Source: Timema cristinae (lineage: Eukaryota > Arthropoda > Insecta > Phasmatodea > Timematidae). Taken from it: a stretch of 64,000 nucleotides of DNA. The stretch lies in assembly GCA_039000515.1 (NCBI GenBank), contig JBCFYV010011164.1, forward strand, positions 34,795,021 through 34,859,020. Direction: 5' to 3'. A program made the translations under genes and the position numbers. The number at the start of each line of letters is the position of its first letter. The first letter of the stretch is position 1. Of the stretch, positions 23,152 to 33,416 are shown in pieces. Below the pieces are notes generated by a model that worked only from the letters and a program-made list of their open reading frames with translations, was not told the DNA's origin and made no database searches.

Positions 23152-23755
23152 ATTAGTTACTCTCAATTTCATAAGTTCTATAAAATTCTACAAAAATTGA
23201 AGATCTGTCATATTAAGATGACAAGTAGCACGAACACAAAAACAGCGAAACTTAGTATATATTGCTCAAATCACCCGTAAACACTCCGCCGTGGACTTGC
23301 GCAGACATGAAGAGAAAAAGTAGATTCAATCACGTCACGCAAAAGTCACTTGCACAGTTGTCTAAAACTGGACATTTACCCCACCTTCACACTCAAGTAA
23401 ACTTGTAACGATATACATGTGCCGTTATTATTGTGCAGTTAAACGTTACTTCTAGGGCCGGCCTAAGACCTGTACTTCCCTCAGGGGTTGTCACCGAGTA
23501 AATGAAACCATGACATCGACTTCTACCCACTTCGCTCCAACAACAACAAGTAGTCTCAAGACACCTAATCGTGTTCCCAGACCACTTGTCTGCAAGGACG
23601 GACAATTATAGTTGTTTGGTGTTTTAATGATCTTATGGTAATTGGATCGTTACCTGGTCATGTCGGTTTACTGTTGCCTAAGTATCAATCAACGTTTACA
23701 ACCGATCTAGTTAAATTAGGGATATATAATCCGGTTGAGTTAATTGTGTACTAAT
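23152..23755. other. spacer, partly derived from the Harbinger copy
   Basis: The DNA to about 23380 may be the non-coding end of the Harbinger derivative. GGGCCGGCCTAAGACC at 23455 resembles a hAT terminus, but no partner was found. Confidence 0.35.
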
Positions 23756-23759
23756 TTCG

Positions 23760-23995
23760 CATTAGTGATTGCAAGATCTACGGTGCAACTCTCCCAAAAG
23801 ATTGTATTGTCGGTGATGAGGAGGTTCGTTTTTCATATTAAGATTAGGTATAACAAGAGTTTTCTCTTCTCCTAAAATATATCCCACTTTTACTTCACAC
23901 AAATACAGATACATTTCCTTTAATTATTACCTTCCTTATCCTCACCTCATTAATATAATTAATTGTGGATACCCTGATCTATAAATATGAGAAGT
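23760..23995 (+). mobile_element. S2 SINE, heavily decayed
   Basis: ATTGCAAGATCTACGG, GAGGAGGTTCG, CACACAAATACAGATACATT and CTTCCTTATCCTCACC follow the S2 order. The shared 3' end is barely recognisable. Confidence 0.45.
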
Positions 23996-24067
23996 AAAAC
24001 ATATATACATAAACAGAATGGTGCAAAGTTATTTTCACATTAATTAAACATATTTTTTTTAGGTTTG

Positions 24068-24158
24068 AATGTGCACTTTCTGAACCGACTGGTTTTATCG
24101 GTACGCGAGAATTTCTATGAGCGAGAGGGAAAGGTCTTACCAATTTAGCCGAGAAAGG
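24068..24158 (-). mobile_element. S3 SINE, internally deleted
   Basis: On the minus strand an A-box-like CTCGGCTAAATTGGTAAGAC is followed quickly by the S3 end CAGTCGGTTCAGAAAGTGCA. The usual middle of S3 is missing. Confidence 0.6.
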
Positions 24159-24267
24159 TATTTTCATATACCTTCTAGGGTTCTTTTACACGCCACAATC
24201 GACACGGAGCCAATGGTTTTAATTCCCCTCCAAAGGAAGTTGTGCTACGTATTTTTATCGTTCAAGA

Positions 24268-24348
24268 ATAATTCGTAAACCCCGGCTTGGTTTGAACCCA
24301 CGAACTTTGGGTCATAAGGCGAGCACTTTACCCCAAGAGCCCCTAGAT
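24268..24348 (-). mobile_element. tRNA-like SINE head or tRNA pseudogene
   Basis: Minus strand: TCTAGGGGCTCTTGGGGTAA (A-box region), TGCTCGCCTTATGACCCAAA (anticodon-arm-like) and GTGGGTTCAAACC (B box). The acceptor ends do not pair well, so it is not a functional tRNA. Confidence 0.5.
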
Positions 24349-24573
24349 CGACATATTCTTACAGCATTATTAATTTCATATGTATATATTTTACAAGTAG
24401 CCTATTGTTCAACCTATCTTCAGTTTATTTACAATTCTTTTCATACAAAGACTTACAACCGATTCACAAATATGTGACAGTAAAGTTTTAGCTTCATTAA
24501 TTATATCGAATGTTATCAATTAATGACATGTCTCTTATTAATTATTATGTAAGGAGACACTGACTTTTGTACC

Positions 24574-24645
24574 ATTCTCTCTCTTTCTCTCTCTCTCTCT
24601 CTATCTATAATATATATAATATATATATATATATGTATATATATA
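24574..24645. repeat. (CT)n and (TA)n compound microsatellite
   Basis: A CT tract at 24576-24602 passes into a TA tract to about 24645. The following GTCTTGGGTTCAATCCCC (24677-24694) is a B-box-like half of a tRNA-derived head. Confidence 0.85.
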
Positions 24646-24709
24646 AAGTGCTTTAATGAGTTGGACTTAGCGCTGTAGGTCTTGGGTTCAATCCCCAATC
24701 TTATATACT

Positions 24710-25595
24710 AAAGTTGACTTTCAAAAAATTAATTCTTTAAAACAGTAGGGTTATATTTAACAGTTATTAGTGGTTAATATAGGAGGTGCAGATGAGTACC
24801 GTCATTTAAAATATAGGAAGTCTACATTAATTAGTGTGGGGAAATAATAACAAAGCCATTTTGTTTTGTTAAATAGGTTTAACACCAAGTTTAAAAATAT
24901 ATTAATTCAAGGGGTAGGAATGAGGGTAGTTTTAGAGGAAATGTGACCATATTAGTGGGGTTAAAGAGGAGAGAAGATTGTAAAAGCATAGCTATTAGGT
25001 CCATCCTCTGATCATCTCTATATTGACCGAGCATAGCGAGGTCCTCTTATATCGTGGCAATTTTTCGATTTTTATGTCTTTCCAGTTGTTTGTTTAGTGA
25101 TAGCTGTCAAATTCGTGAATTTATTTTAACGAAATTTGATAGGGACATTCACTGAATCCAGTCCGAACAACTTATGCCCCTATTTTCTCAATTTATTTAC
25201 TATTTGAATATGGTGGCCCATTGAAAGAATTTTTGTTTAAAAGCTTGTCTCACTTGATTCTAGTTTAAAATTCTAAGCACTCGATTGAGTATATAGGGTG
25301 TATCTAATTTTTATTTTTAAATCTATATACATTCTATTACGAAATTGACATCTCTTACCGCACGAAACACGGTTATTATCTAAGAATATAATGCATTATT
25401 GAATATAGTATTAGTTTTTCTCTCTCTTACTTGATCATCAGTAAAAATATATATTTCAAACCCAAGGAAATATTATGAGAAATATTTCACAATGAAATAC
25501 AAAGATAGCTCTTAAGAGTGCAATATTGATAATAAAATAGAGGGGGATAGGACTATTGTTTACGTAACTACTAGTATTATATAACTATGTGTACA
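24710..25595. other. AT-rich spacer, nothing firm recognised
   Basis: A CGAGCATAGCGAGG word occurs at 25026. Fragments at about 24900-24975 faintly resemble minus-strand S2. No gene was seen. Confidence 0.4.
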
Positions 25596-25599
25596 TCAT

Positions 25600-26060
25600 A
25601 TTGGTGGACATTGCTGGGGGCGGAGATTTTGAGGCTCTAGACACCAGTGTAAAGCCTTGTCTCCTAGACCTGATGTATGGCAAGTCGCGAACGGCTCGTA
25701 GTTTGTAGATTCGCGAGCCTGTGGTTCATAAATTTACGAGCCTAACCATTCCCACGACGCGTGGTTTTCTCCACTCGTGTCTGTGGATGCGGCACGATCC
25801 TGGCGCGGCATACGTCGGACTACTGGCTGGTCATCAGACGAACCACAGGCCTTTGATGTTTCAAGCATTTACCGACCATTCACGGGAACGCCCGAGCCGT
25901 ACCAAGCCAAAGCGCATCTATCGGTCCCACGACCTGTGATAATGCAATCTGAGAGCCGATTCAGTTCAAGCACGCGCCGTGGGAACGGGTCTTAAGGTGG
26001 CTTCCCAAACCTCGCTGCACGAGAACTCAGGTGCATTTCCCCTCACCAGTCTCCTGTTGT
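25600..26060. other. GC- and CpG-rich island of unknown nature
   Basis: Unlike the AT-rich flanks, this block is rich in CG dinucleotides (CGCGAACGG, GACGCGTGG, TGGCGCGGCA, CACGCGCCGTGGG). Two overlapping plus-strand frames of 72 codons (25721-25939 and 25777-25995) cross it, neither resembling a family I know. The word ACGAGCC or GCGAGCC repeats near 25710-25740. It could be a CpG island or promoter, a non-coding first exon, or a piece of an unrecognised transposon. Confidence 0.5.
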
Positions 26061-26309
26061 ATTATACGTGGGGATTTAGGAAACGCGAGTTAAAAGTTAA
26101 GGTTTTTAATAGCAAAACTTTTGTTTGGTCAAAATAGGCGAAATCAATTAATTCTCCAGTACAGCTTAGTTTTCTTAACATTGTGATATTAACAATTCTT
26201 GAATATCTAATAAGGATGTCCCGAAATTTAATGACAACCATTTCTGTTCATTTAAAAAGTTTTACGTCTAATGCCGCCATGGTCTTTATAGATATTCAAG
26301 AACTGCTGC

Positions 26310-26466
26310 TTTGTGAATGTGTGGAATGCCAGGCCTCCACCGTGGTTCGGATTCCACGTTAAACTGTAGGTCCTCCATTTCATCTCACAATCACCCTACA
26401 TTACACATTAGCGTAAGTGCGTATAACCCGAACGGGTAGTAAGACGTGGTGCTAATAATAATAATA

Positions 26467-26516
<50 letters not shown>
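26310..26516 (+). mobile_element. S1 SINE, 5'-truncated, with TSD
   Basis: The copy starts inside the body at TTGTGAATGTGTGGAATGCC and runs to the shared 3' end and an (AAT)n tail. AAGAACTGCTGC (26298-26309) and AAGAACAGCTGC (26517-26528) flank it, 11 of 12 identical. Truncation at the 5' end with an intact TSD is the signature of LINE-type target-primed reverse transcription. Confidence 0.9.
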
Positions 26517-26518
<2 letters not shown>

Positions 26519-26575
26519 GAACAGCTGCTATCACCGTGAAAAAATTAAACTCTATGTTTGTACTGAAGCAATATT

Positions 26576-26576
26576 T

Positions 26577-26611
<35 letters not shown>
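26576..26611. repeat. (ACT)n microsatellite
   Basis: Twelve ACT units abut the S4 sequence, so on the minus strand they may be the (AGT)n tail of that SINE. Confidence 0.85.
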
Positions 26612-26612
<1 letters not shown>

Positions 26613-26760
26613 ACCTGGACACGGGAACTGAACCCGGGACCTTTGGGGCTAGTACGCCAATGCTCTACCACTAAGCTATCTGGGAATCGTTCCGGCGTAC
26701 TAAGCCAAAGGTCCCGAGCTCGATTCCCGTGTCCAGGTGTCATTTTTCAATTTTCAGAAT
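26612..26760. mobile_element. S4 tRNA-derived SINE heads in inverted orientation (hairpin)
   Basis: Arms 26612-26658 and 26694-26739 are inverted copies of the same sequence (ACACGGGAA...CCCGGGACCTTTGG and its complement) around a 35-base centre. On the minus strand the left unit is strikingly tRNA-like: ATAGCTTAGTGGTAGAGCAT (A box) and CCCGGGTTCAGTTCCCG (B box). The right unit continues into GTCATTTTTCAATTTTCAGA, which also follows the head in the copy at 50690-50790. Confidence 0.75.
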
Positions 26761-26764
26761 GTGA

Positions 26765-27245
26765 TATCTAGATGGAGTAATCCTCACTAAAAAACAAAAA
26801 TAATAGCTTAGGCAATTTGATTCATAGTATTTTTTTTTTTGTTACGTGGCTACTTCTAGTCCTAACCCTATTATCTTCCCTTGCCTTAAGTATTTGCGGC
26901 TCAGATACGCTGAGTGAATCTTACCCTGTCTTTGCTAAGTCTAAGATAAAGTCTTGGGTGGGAAACTTAATCCTTTGTTAAGCTCTAAGCGTTAAGGGCG
27001 AGGGGGAAGGAGAATAAAGTTTCCGCCACACAGCTCTAGTATTACTTGTAACACACCAAAACACTTTGACTTAGAGCTTTGTCCGGGTTCAATCACTAGA
27101 AGTTTGTAGTCACTAGTAGTTTAATTTTATCAGGAAGGGTCTTTTAGAAAATACAAACGTTGCTTTTGATAATATTTCACTATTTTACCACCAGAAAAAC
27201 AACAACAATTGAATCTAAATCTAAAATAAGGGCTGTCGTTGTGTA
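26765..27245. other. spacer, nothing recognised
   Basis: No gene or known repeat was seen. Confidence 0.5.
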
Positions 27246-27249
27246 AACG

Positions 27250-27575
27250 TAGCCCCCCACTCCCTCCCAGCGTTGTTGACAAAATAAAGCAATTACGCAC
27301 TTACTGATCTATTTATAAATCGATTGTTCAAAACAGGTTTAGTCAAAATCGGATGATAAACGGTAATATTAATAGTCGGACCAATTTCAATCATTTTGTA
27401 TTAAAACACCCCCTCAACCCTACGCCCTGCGTTATTGGCCTAATATAGTCTTTAGGCACTGCCTGACCTAATTATAAATTGTTTAAATCAGGTTTAGTCA
27501 TAATCGAATAATAAACGACAACGTCAACAGCCGAAATAAAATTTCCATAATTTTGTATTAATTATACATATTGTT
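27250..27575. repeat. two diverged tandem monomers, about 160 bp
   Basis: CAGGTTTAGTCAAAATCGGA (27336) and CAGGTTTAGTCATAATCGAA (27489) head two parallel stretches that also share a C-rich block, TAATATTAATAGTCGGACC / CAACGTCAACAGCCGAA, and CATTTTGTATTA / AATTTTGTATTA. Confidence 0.6.
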
Positions 27576-27861
27576 GTTTTATCGTATGAAGATCACAAGA
27601 CTTTGCGTATGAAGACGTAAAGTAGATAGGTATATTTACTTTTATATATGACAGACAATTTATATGAAAATCGGACTATACTTATTTGGAGAACTTGAAG
27701 ACACAAACAGGATTACAACAATACTTTCCATTTCTATTTGATAAGTGGTGAGACGTGACCTTTTATGAAGTGTCACCAGATACTTACACCATAAATAAAC
27801 TACTTATTCGAAATATTACTAAGCATTATTAGGCTAATGTTAGCAAATTTAGGAAAAGACC

Positions 27862-27950
27862 CATTGGCATGGGAATAGAACACGAGACCCCTGGTTTAGC
27901 TCGTCAATACCCCATCACTGAGCTATCCAGGTTTCGTCCCATGCTTATAA
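27862..27950 (-). mobile_element. tRNA-like sequence, SINE head or tRNA pseudogene
   Basis: Minus strand: CTGGATAGCTCAGTGATGGG (A box), then GTGTTCTATTCCC (B box, one base off consensus). ATTGGCATGGGAA and TTCGTCCCATGC also form a terminal inverted match. Confidence 0.5.
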
Positions 27951-28009
27951 TCGATTATGACACATGATACGGCTTATATCGTTAACTAAGAGTCCGTTAT
28001 ATCTGTTGA

Positions 28010-28277
28010 GGTGACCTGGCGGTCTAACACTTCTGCGCTGGGGGTCCAGGGTTCAATCCTTGGTTCCGGTACAGATTTATCTGATTGCCAAACCCTTCCT
28101 TCACCTCTGACAAGACGTATATTAATCACAACTTGTGAATGTGGGGAATACCAGACCTCCACCGTGGTTCGGATTCCACGTTAAACTGTAGGTCCTTCAT
28201 TTCATCTCACAATCACCCTACCATTACACATGAGTGTAAGAGCGTATAACCTGAACGGGTAGTAAGACGTGGTGCTA

Positions 28278-28328
<51 letters not shown>

Positions 28329-28331
28329 CAA
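28010..28331 (+). mobile_element. S1 SINE with A-box deletion
   Basis: The head reads GGTGACCTGGCGGTCTAACA and lacks about 13 bases (GGGGTAAGGTGTC) present in other copies. The B box (GGGTTCAATCC), body, shared end and (AAT)n tail are intact. Confidence 0.9.
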
Positions 28332-28334
28332 CAT

Positions 28335-28945
28335 ATTGTGCCTTCTGATCTTGCAAGTACAAGTGTACAAACGTTTTCTTATTTCCTTGTTATTGGGTTT
28401 AGTTAATTTGTAAGTATTGTGATATTATTTTATATTTGATTAGAAAGTGCATGTTAGCTGCCTCAATATTCCTGTTCAAAAGTTCTAAATATTACATGGA
28501 TAATCCGGATGTGTAAATGCAGTATTAAGTGCATAAAAACACACTATTTTAAACACGGTCCATTTTAGTTTGTATCCAGAGATAGACGTGATTAATGAAA
28601 TGGATGGGGGTGGAGCGAACCGTTCGTTACCCCTACCCCCAACTCCCCACATGAATTGACCCATTTTGACAACCGGTTGTCACAACACACACACACCCTG
28701 TACGTCAACTCAGGGTTTGCTAAAAGCGATGTCACCTCAGCCGACAGCGCTGTGGGTCCGCGGTATCTCACCAAAACTACAGTCATGTCTCCTCCCACAG
28801 TGGAGGACTGCGAACGCATTTCAAGGTGGGGGAGGGACATGAGGGTTAATAGAATGTTTTTTACCTCTTCTTAGAACTTTTATGGGAGCTACACGCAACA
28901 AGTAATTATACTCGTCCAGATTATATGAGTTTACTTACTTTAATG
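28335..28945. other. spacer with a GC-richer block at 28590-28830
   Basis: Opposed short frames (28592-28840 minus, 28656-28874 plus) cover the block, but neither resembles a known protein. There is an ACACACAC tract at 28686. Confidence 0.4.
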
Positions 28946-28947
28946 GG

Positions 28948-29092
28948 ACATATATGAGTACATTGTTATTTATAAGAAAGGTATCATGATTTGTGTGGAG
29001 GAAGAGTGGGAAACCATTTAGGAAATACAATTTTCAGTTATCGACCGAGATTTGAACATATAACTGATCATCCGTAGAAGCCAAAATAGATG
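28948..29092 (-). mobile_element. S2 SINE fragment
   Basis: TGTGTGGAGGAAGAGTGGGA, AACCATTTAGGAAATAC and CGACCGAGATTTGAACATAT are minus-strand S2 body and B-box motifs. Confidence 0.7.
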
Positions 29093-29144
29093 CGCATGAT
29101 GTTTAGTCCGTGTTCTCCTCGTGTAGGTTCATGTTCATATTATT

Positions 29145-29270
29145 GGAGTAAGGATAAAGGAGGTGGATTTTAAGGGAAATATACCTAATTTGAATAGGCA
29201 GCGAATGGGAAACACTTTATATAACATCTCTTCAGTACACCTAGTAGGCGCTTGAACTCAAAATTTAAGT
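29145..29270 (-). mobile_element. S2 SINE fragment, decayed
   Basis: GGATAAAGGAGGTGGATTTT, GCGAATGGGAAACACTT and TTCAGTACACCTAGTAGGCG follow the minus-strand S2 order. Confidence 0.5.
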
Positions 29271-29334
29271 TAAAATTAAATGCCCTGATGATTAGTAAAT
29301 ACATTTATTACCTAAGAATATATAGCTCTAAAGT

Positions 29335-29530
29335 TATTAATGCCTTAATATAAGGGGTTGGGATTGTAAAGGTAATCGTAGAGTAAATGCACCTACATAG
29401 ACGTGGGGAAGAGATGGGTGAGCCACACCTCCCATGCACCCATCTGGAATTAAAACCTCAACCTCTTCATCAACAGTGACCAAGTGCAATAATGTGTTTA
29501 ACAACTGAACCACCAAATTGGGCCCAAGCA
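29335..29530 (-). mobile_element. S2 SINE fragment, decayed, with head
   Basis: GGGATTGTAAAGGTAATCGT, ATGCACCTACATAGACGTGG, CATCAACAGTGACC and AACAACTGAACCACCAAATT (head side) match minus-strand S2 loosely, with a different head sequence. Confidence 0.45.
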
Positions 29531-29534
29531 AATA

Positions 29535-30490
29535 ATGAACCGATGCTCAAACTTTTGTGTCAGATTTTATTTTCATTGCAATTTCAATATGGCTTCAAAA
29601 ATGAGGTCAATAAATAAAATTTTGCTTCCAGATACGGTAAGCTTAACTCTCTACAAAGAGTATCTTAAAGGTTCTTGAATATAGGTCATGGGCATCGTGG
29701 AATTTGTACTGATGAGTGATGTAATTTTATTTTAATTAAAAAAGTTCATATTAACGCGCGTCTACTCCACCGCAACATTGTTGGCAACATAAGTTGGTAA
29801 TAAATTGTATGAAGACAAGAAATTTTGACATCTGTTTTTGTAACAAAGTGTTTAAACCAAGTCTACAATGTTGTCAGGACTTAGTTGAGTTTAAGATGCT
29901 CATAAGAAATTTAGAAGTTTAAAGGCAAACCATTTTGAGTAATTAACTTTCTCAATTCCATTTCCTGATGGTTTTTGTGTTTCCCTTTTTAATTCACAAC
30001 TATATCGTTAAACTTTTTTTTTCTCTAATTCAACTCTTTCAATTTTTAACGCTTCTGAAATGTTCTTCCATGTGCCATGTTTCTTGTTTCTATGTTTATT
30101 GTTCTCACACTTAACCGGCAAATTACTATTTATTTCTATTAAAGTAACAATACTTCCTCGACACCATTACATAATAAAAAATAATTATTAGTAAATCAAT
30201 GTAATACACTAGTTTAAAATAACACAGCACGAAAACAACCTTTTCAGGTGGGGCCACAGACAAATAATATACTGAAACTCAACCTCCAGGTTAAAATGGT
30301 TGCGCTCCTGTTAGCAGCTTCAGTTCTTCAACACTAGGATCGCTGTGGTTAGTCCTATGATCACCCAGCAGTGACACTAGCGAAGTCCAGTGATGAAGGA
30401 CATAAGCTGGCAAAAGGAGTGCAGAGAAACCTCTTTATGGTTGAGAGTCTGTTTCTTACTCGTCTTTGGGCGGAGCTCATTCAAAATTAT
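29535..30490. other. AT-rich spacer, nothing recognised
   Basis: No gene or repeat signature was seen. Confidence 0.5.
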
Positions 30491-30493
30491 ATG

Positions 30494-30694
30494 TTGATAA
30501 TTATGTTGACAACAAAATTACTTGTATATAACAATATTGCCAACATATTATATTTCCAACATTTCTTTTATGTTTACCGCTCACTGGTGGGAAACTATTT
30601 TTTGTTGTCAACATATTGCCACCAGGAATGCTGTCAATATTTATAGCTGATTTTTCACGTTTTTGTTGACAGCATGTGTTGTCAACAATTCTGC
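30494..30694. repeat. fold-back sequence with recurring TTGTTGACAAC words
   Basis: TATGTTGACAACA near the left edge pairs with TGTGTTGTCAACAAT at the right, and related words (GTTGTCAACATATTGCCACC, TTGCCAACATATT, TTGTTGACAGCATG) recur between them. It may be a small MITE. Confidence 0.45.
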
Positions 30695-31052
30695 GTCGAT
30701 GTATACTTGCCTTATTATTTCTACGAGGCTCATGACCAGTGCCCGGATTTTGATGAGATGTAATTTCTATTTTTTCTTTTTTTGGGTTATTTTTATACAT
30801 TTATGTTGAATAATTATATTTTTTAACACAGTAGATATTTTTTAATGTATGCATACACAAGCATGTACTTTACCAACAAGTTGTCGGAATGAAAATATAA
30901 TGTAGGCCATGATCTTTGTATCCTCTTAGCATGTATTTTTGTAAAATATACATTCCTGGTGAGACACTGCAACTGAGCTGGAGAGAGTTGCGTTGAGAGG
31001 GGGTAGCTATTTCTTGTGAAGCAGATATTTGTAAATAAATATTATATTTAGC
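30695..31052. other. AT-rich spacer, nothing recognised
   Basis: No gene or repeat signature was seen. Confidence 0.5.
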
Positions 31053-31054
31053 AA

Positions 31055-31270
31055 CCCGTCTAGGTGGTGTAGTTAGCTAACGTGCTAGTTTCGTGTTGAG
31101 CTAGTCTGCCGATCACGGCGAGATCAAGGTTCGAATCTCAGTCGGATGAACTAGCATGGTTTCTTAAATGGTTTTCCACTCTACTTCATCGCAAATGCGG
31201 GTTCACTTTCTCTATATATATAACCTTACCATCTCCTAGCCTATTAGCGTAATTAGTATCTAAGCGTTGT
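31055..31270 (+). mobile_element. S2b SINE
   Basis: The 2b head (TAGGTGGTGTAGTTAGCTAA, GTGTTGAGCTAGTCTGCCGA) differs from 2a, but the B box (GGTTCGAATCTC) and body (GGTTTTCCACTCTACTTCAT, GCAAATGCGGGTTCAC) are S2. The shared 3' end is cut off. Confidence 0.85.
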
Positions 31271-31723
31271 TACATTTCGTGTTCGCGGCAAGTGTTAATA
31301 GTTGCATATTAACCCCCACGTTGTGTCGCCATTTGCTATACTTCTTTTCAGCCCCTCGTTGGACGTCATTTGTTATATTTCTCCTCCCCACGTTAGAATG
31401 CTATTTGTTATATTACATAACAGAGTCATTTAAGAGTCACTCCGTAAATCATCGTTTCTCTTACGCAACTATGTGCTTTACTTATAATGCCTCGTTCCTT
31501 ATCATTATACTTTAATAAATGATAATATATCACATAAAGTTCGATATCTATTTATTCCTTAAATTGAAAACATATTGGTATTAATATTCTAATCGAAACA
31601 CGATCATGTCGAGGGCCTAGCAACTTATAATCACCGATCGCTTAAAGCACGTCCATTCAAGACCACGACTGATTGCACAGTAAAATACGAAGTTTCAAAA
31701 AGTCACATATATCTGAGTTCAAT

Positions 31724-31814
31724 AGAAGCTTCTCGAAGGAACCTTTCTAACGGTAAATTACACACCTACAAACCCAGAACAAAAATACCTATTGCGTGTG
31801 GAAGCTTCTCGAAG
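31724..31814. promoter_or_regulatory. two heat-shock-element-like sites
   Basis: 31724-31748 reads as AGAAG CTTCT CGAAG GAACC TTTCT, that is, alternating nGAAn/nTTCn pentamers with one imperfect unit. 31800-31814 reads GGAAG CTTCT CGAAG. Trimeric inverted pentamers are the known binding pattern of heat shock factor. The two sites share GAAGCTTCTCGAAG and lie 76 bp apart. No heat-shock gene is visible beside them, so activity is unproven. Confidence 0.4.
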
Positions 31815-32096
31815 AGGAAATACTTTAAAAGATCTTAACTTGTCTGGATTACGTTAAAAGACGTTAACATTTCTTAAGTTTAGCTCCAGTAGATGCTGCC
31901 ATCGTACCACGAGGCGCGAACTAACTAGTAAATAATTTAGAGGAAGACGTGATTTAAGCGCCACGTAATAGGTTGTAAAATTTAAATAAAGTAAAATATG
32001 TTTAATTATATGTAAAATATTTTTGAATATATAAATAATTAGAATGATAAATGGTCAATGCTTTCAAATACTCCTTAGGGTCAAATCTATTGCATT
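31815..32096. other. spacer, nothing recognised
   Basis: No open frame follows the heat-shock-like motifs. Confidence 0.5.
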
Positions 32097-32097
32097 A

Positions 32098-32140
32098 CAG
32101 CGTATAACCCGAACGGGTAGTAAGACGCGGTGCTAAGTAT
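32098..32140 (+). mobile_element. solitary S1/S2 3' end
   Basis: Only the shared 3' end survives (GCGTATAACCCGAACGGGTA, AGACGCGGTGCTAA). It could be an extreme 5' truncation of either SINE. Confidence 0.8.
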
Positions 32141-32144
32141 TAAG

Positions 32145-33188
32145 TATTATATTTAGCAGCATACAAGTGTTTATTTGTTAAAGTATTTCCATTGAATATT
32201 TATTTCTTTGTTTCGATTTGTAAAATCATGTTTGATTAAACTATGTACATTAATTACGAGTTTTTACTAATAGTTGTAGGTCATTTTTTGAAAGCTTAGA
32301 GTAATTTATTAGAATTTTTATTGTCATTTTATAGGTAATTTTTTTTGAACATTTTCAGGTTATCAAATTACGAGCCCTGCTAATGATGACAGTTAATCAA
32401 GAACTTTTGCGACTACAATGTGTCCTAGAAAATTTAACTAAAAGTATCAACTGAAATATTATTTTATTTATTTTGTTCCAAAAGTATTTTGCTATAAGAA
32501 AAATTACTGGCCCTATCTTGCGTTCTCATCCACCCAATCTTAAATGTCCCAAATTCACAAATATGGCAGTAGCTTTTATAAGATTTTTTGAAACGTGATC
32601 TCTATTTTCTCCGTATTTCTCTGGCTTTCCCGGTATTCCAGTTGTGTGAGATAAAAGTAATGTGGGGCTAATACGGTGAGAAAACGCATGTCGGATGAAC
32701 AATCACCTCTGTTGCAAGTGGGTTATGGGAGGGATCACTTGGGTGAAATGTTTCACTTCATCCTACGGTGCGAGTAGAGGTAGCTTCACCGTCGACAACG
32801 GATAAAGGGGAACGTACAACCCTCTCCCTCCCCTTACTCACCCCTTTCTCGCCCTCATCTTACCACAAAGTGAGGGTAATAAAACTATCTGAAGTCAGCG
32901 CCGAGGATAGAAGATCCCTTAGGTAGAGACTACCCACTACTGTGTGATATCCGGCCCTACTGAGCCACCGAGACACGCGAAGGTAAAAATATGACAAAAA
33001 AATAGAATTGCTTTAGCAGTCACGTGGACATTTTCACTCTCCCCCTCCGCCCCCCATTATATTTTTTTTACCAGGTGAATCGATTTGATAGTGATAAAAG
33101 TCTTCATGTTCAAGGGCATTCATTATATGAGGGACTTCTTCTGCTGTCCTTGTTCCAGGTTCGTTTCCCCGTGAAGGCAGAAAGAGTA
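32145..33188. other. spacer with a GC-richer block at 32640-33000
   Basis: The block has CT-rich stretches (CCTCTCCCTCCCC) and AACGGATAAAGGGGAACG but no open frame or family match. Confidence 0.4.
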
Positions 33189-33202
33189 TCACTGTGAGAT
33201 TA

Positions 33203-33403
33203 TCTGATTTCCAAACCCTTCCTACACCTCTGACAAGACATCTTGTGAATGTGTGGAATGCCAGGCCGCCACCGTGGTTCGGATTCCACGTTAAACTGTA
33301 GGCCCTTCATTTCATCTCACAATCACCCTACCATTACACATTAGCGTAAGTGCGTAGAACCCGAACGGGTAGTAAGACGCGGTGCTAATAATAAAAATAA
33401 CAA
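33203..33403 (+). mobile_element. S1 SINE, 5'-truncated, with 13-bp TSD
   Basis: Starts at TCTGATTTCCAAACCCTTCC and ends GCGTAGAACCCGAACGGGTA, AGACGCGGTGCTAATAATAA. CACTGTGAGATTA flanks it perfectly at 33190-33202 and 33404-33416, so the truncated end is the true insertion end. Confidence 0.93.
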
Positions 33404-33416
33404 CACTGTGAGATTA

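Noticed and set aside
25721..25995. A real small gene in the GC-rich island
   Set aside because: Two overlapping frames of equal length, no known family and no splice evidence. Openness is expected from GC-rich sequence.
28592..28874. Opposed frames of 82 and 72 codons as a gene
   Set aside because: Both strands are open over the same GC-richer block, and neither shows a domain, a start context or repeats of a known protein.
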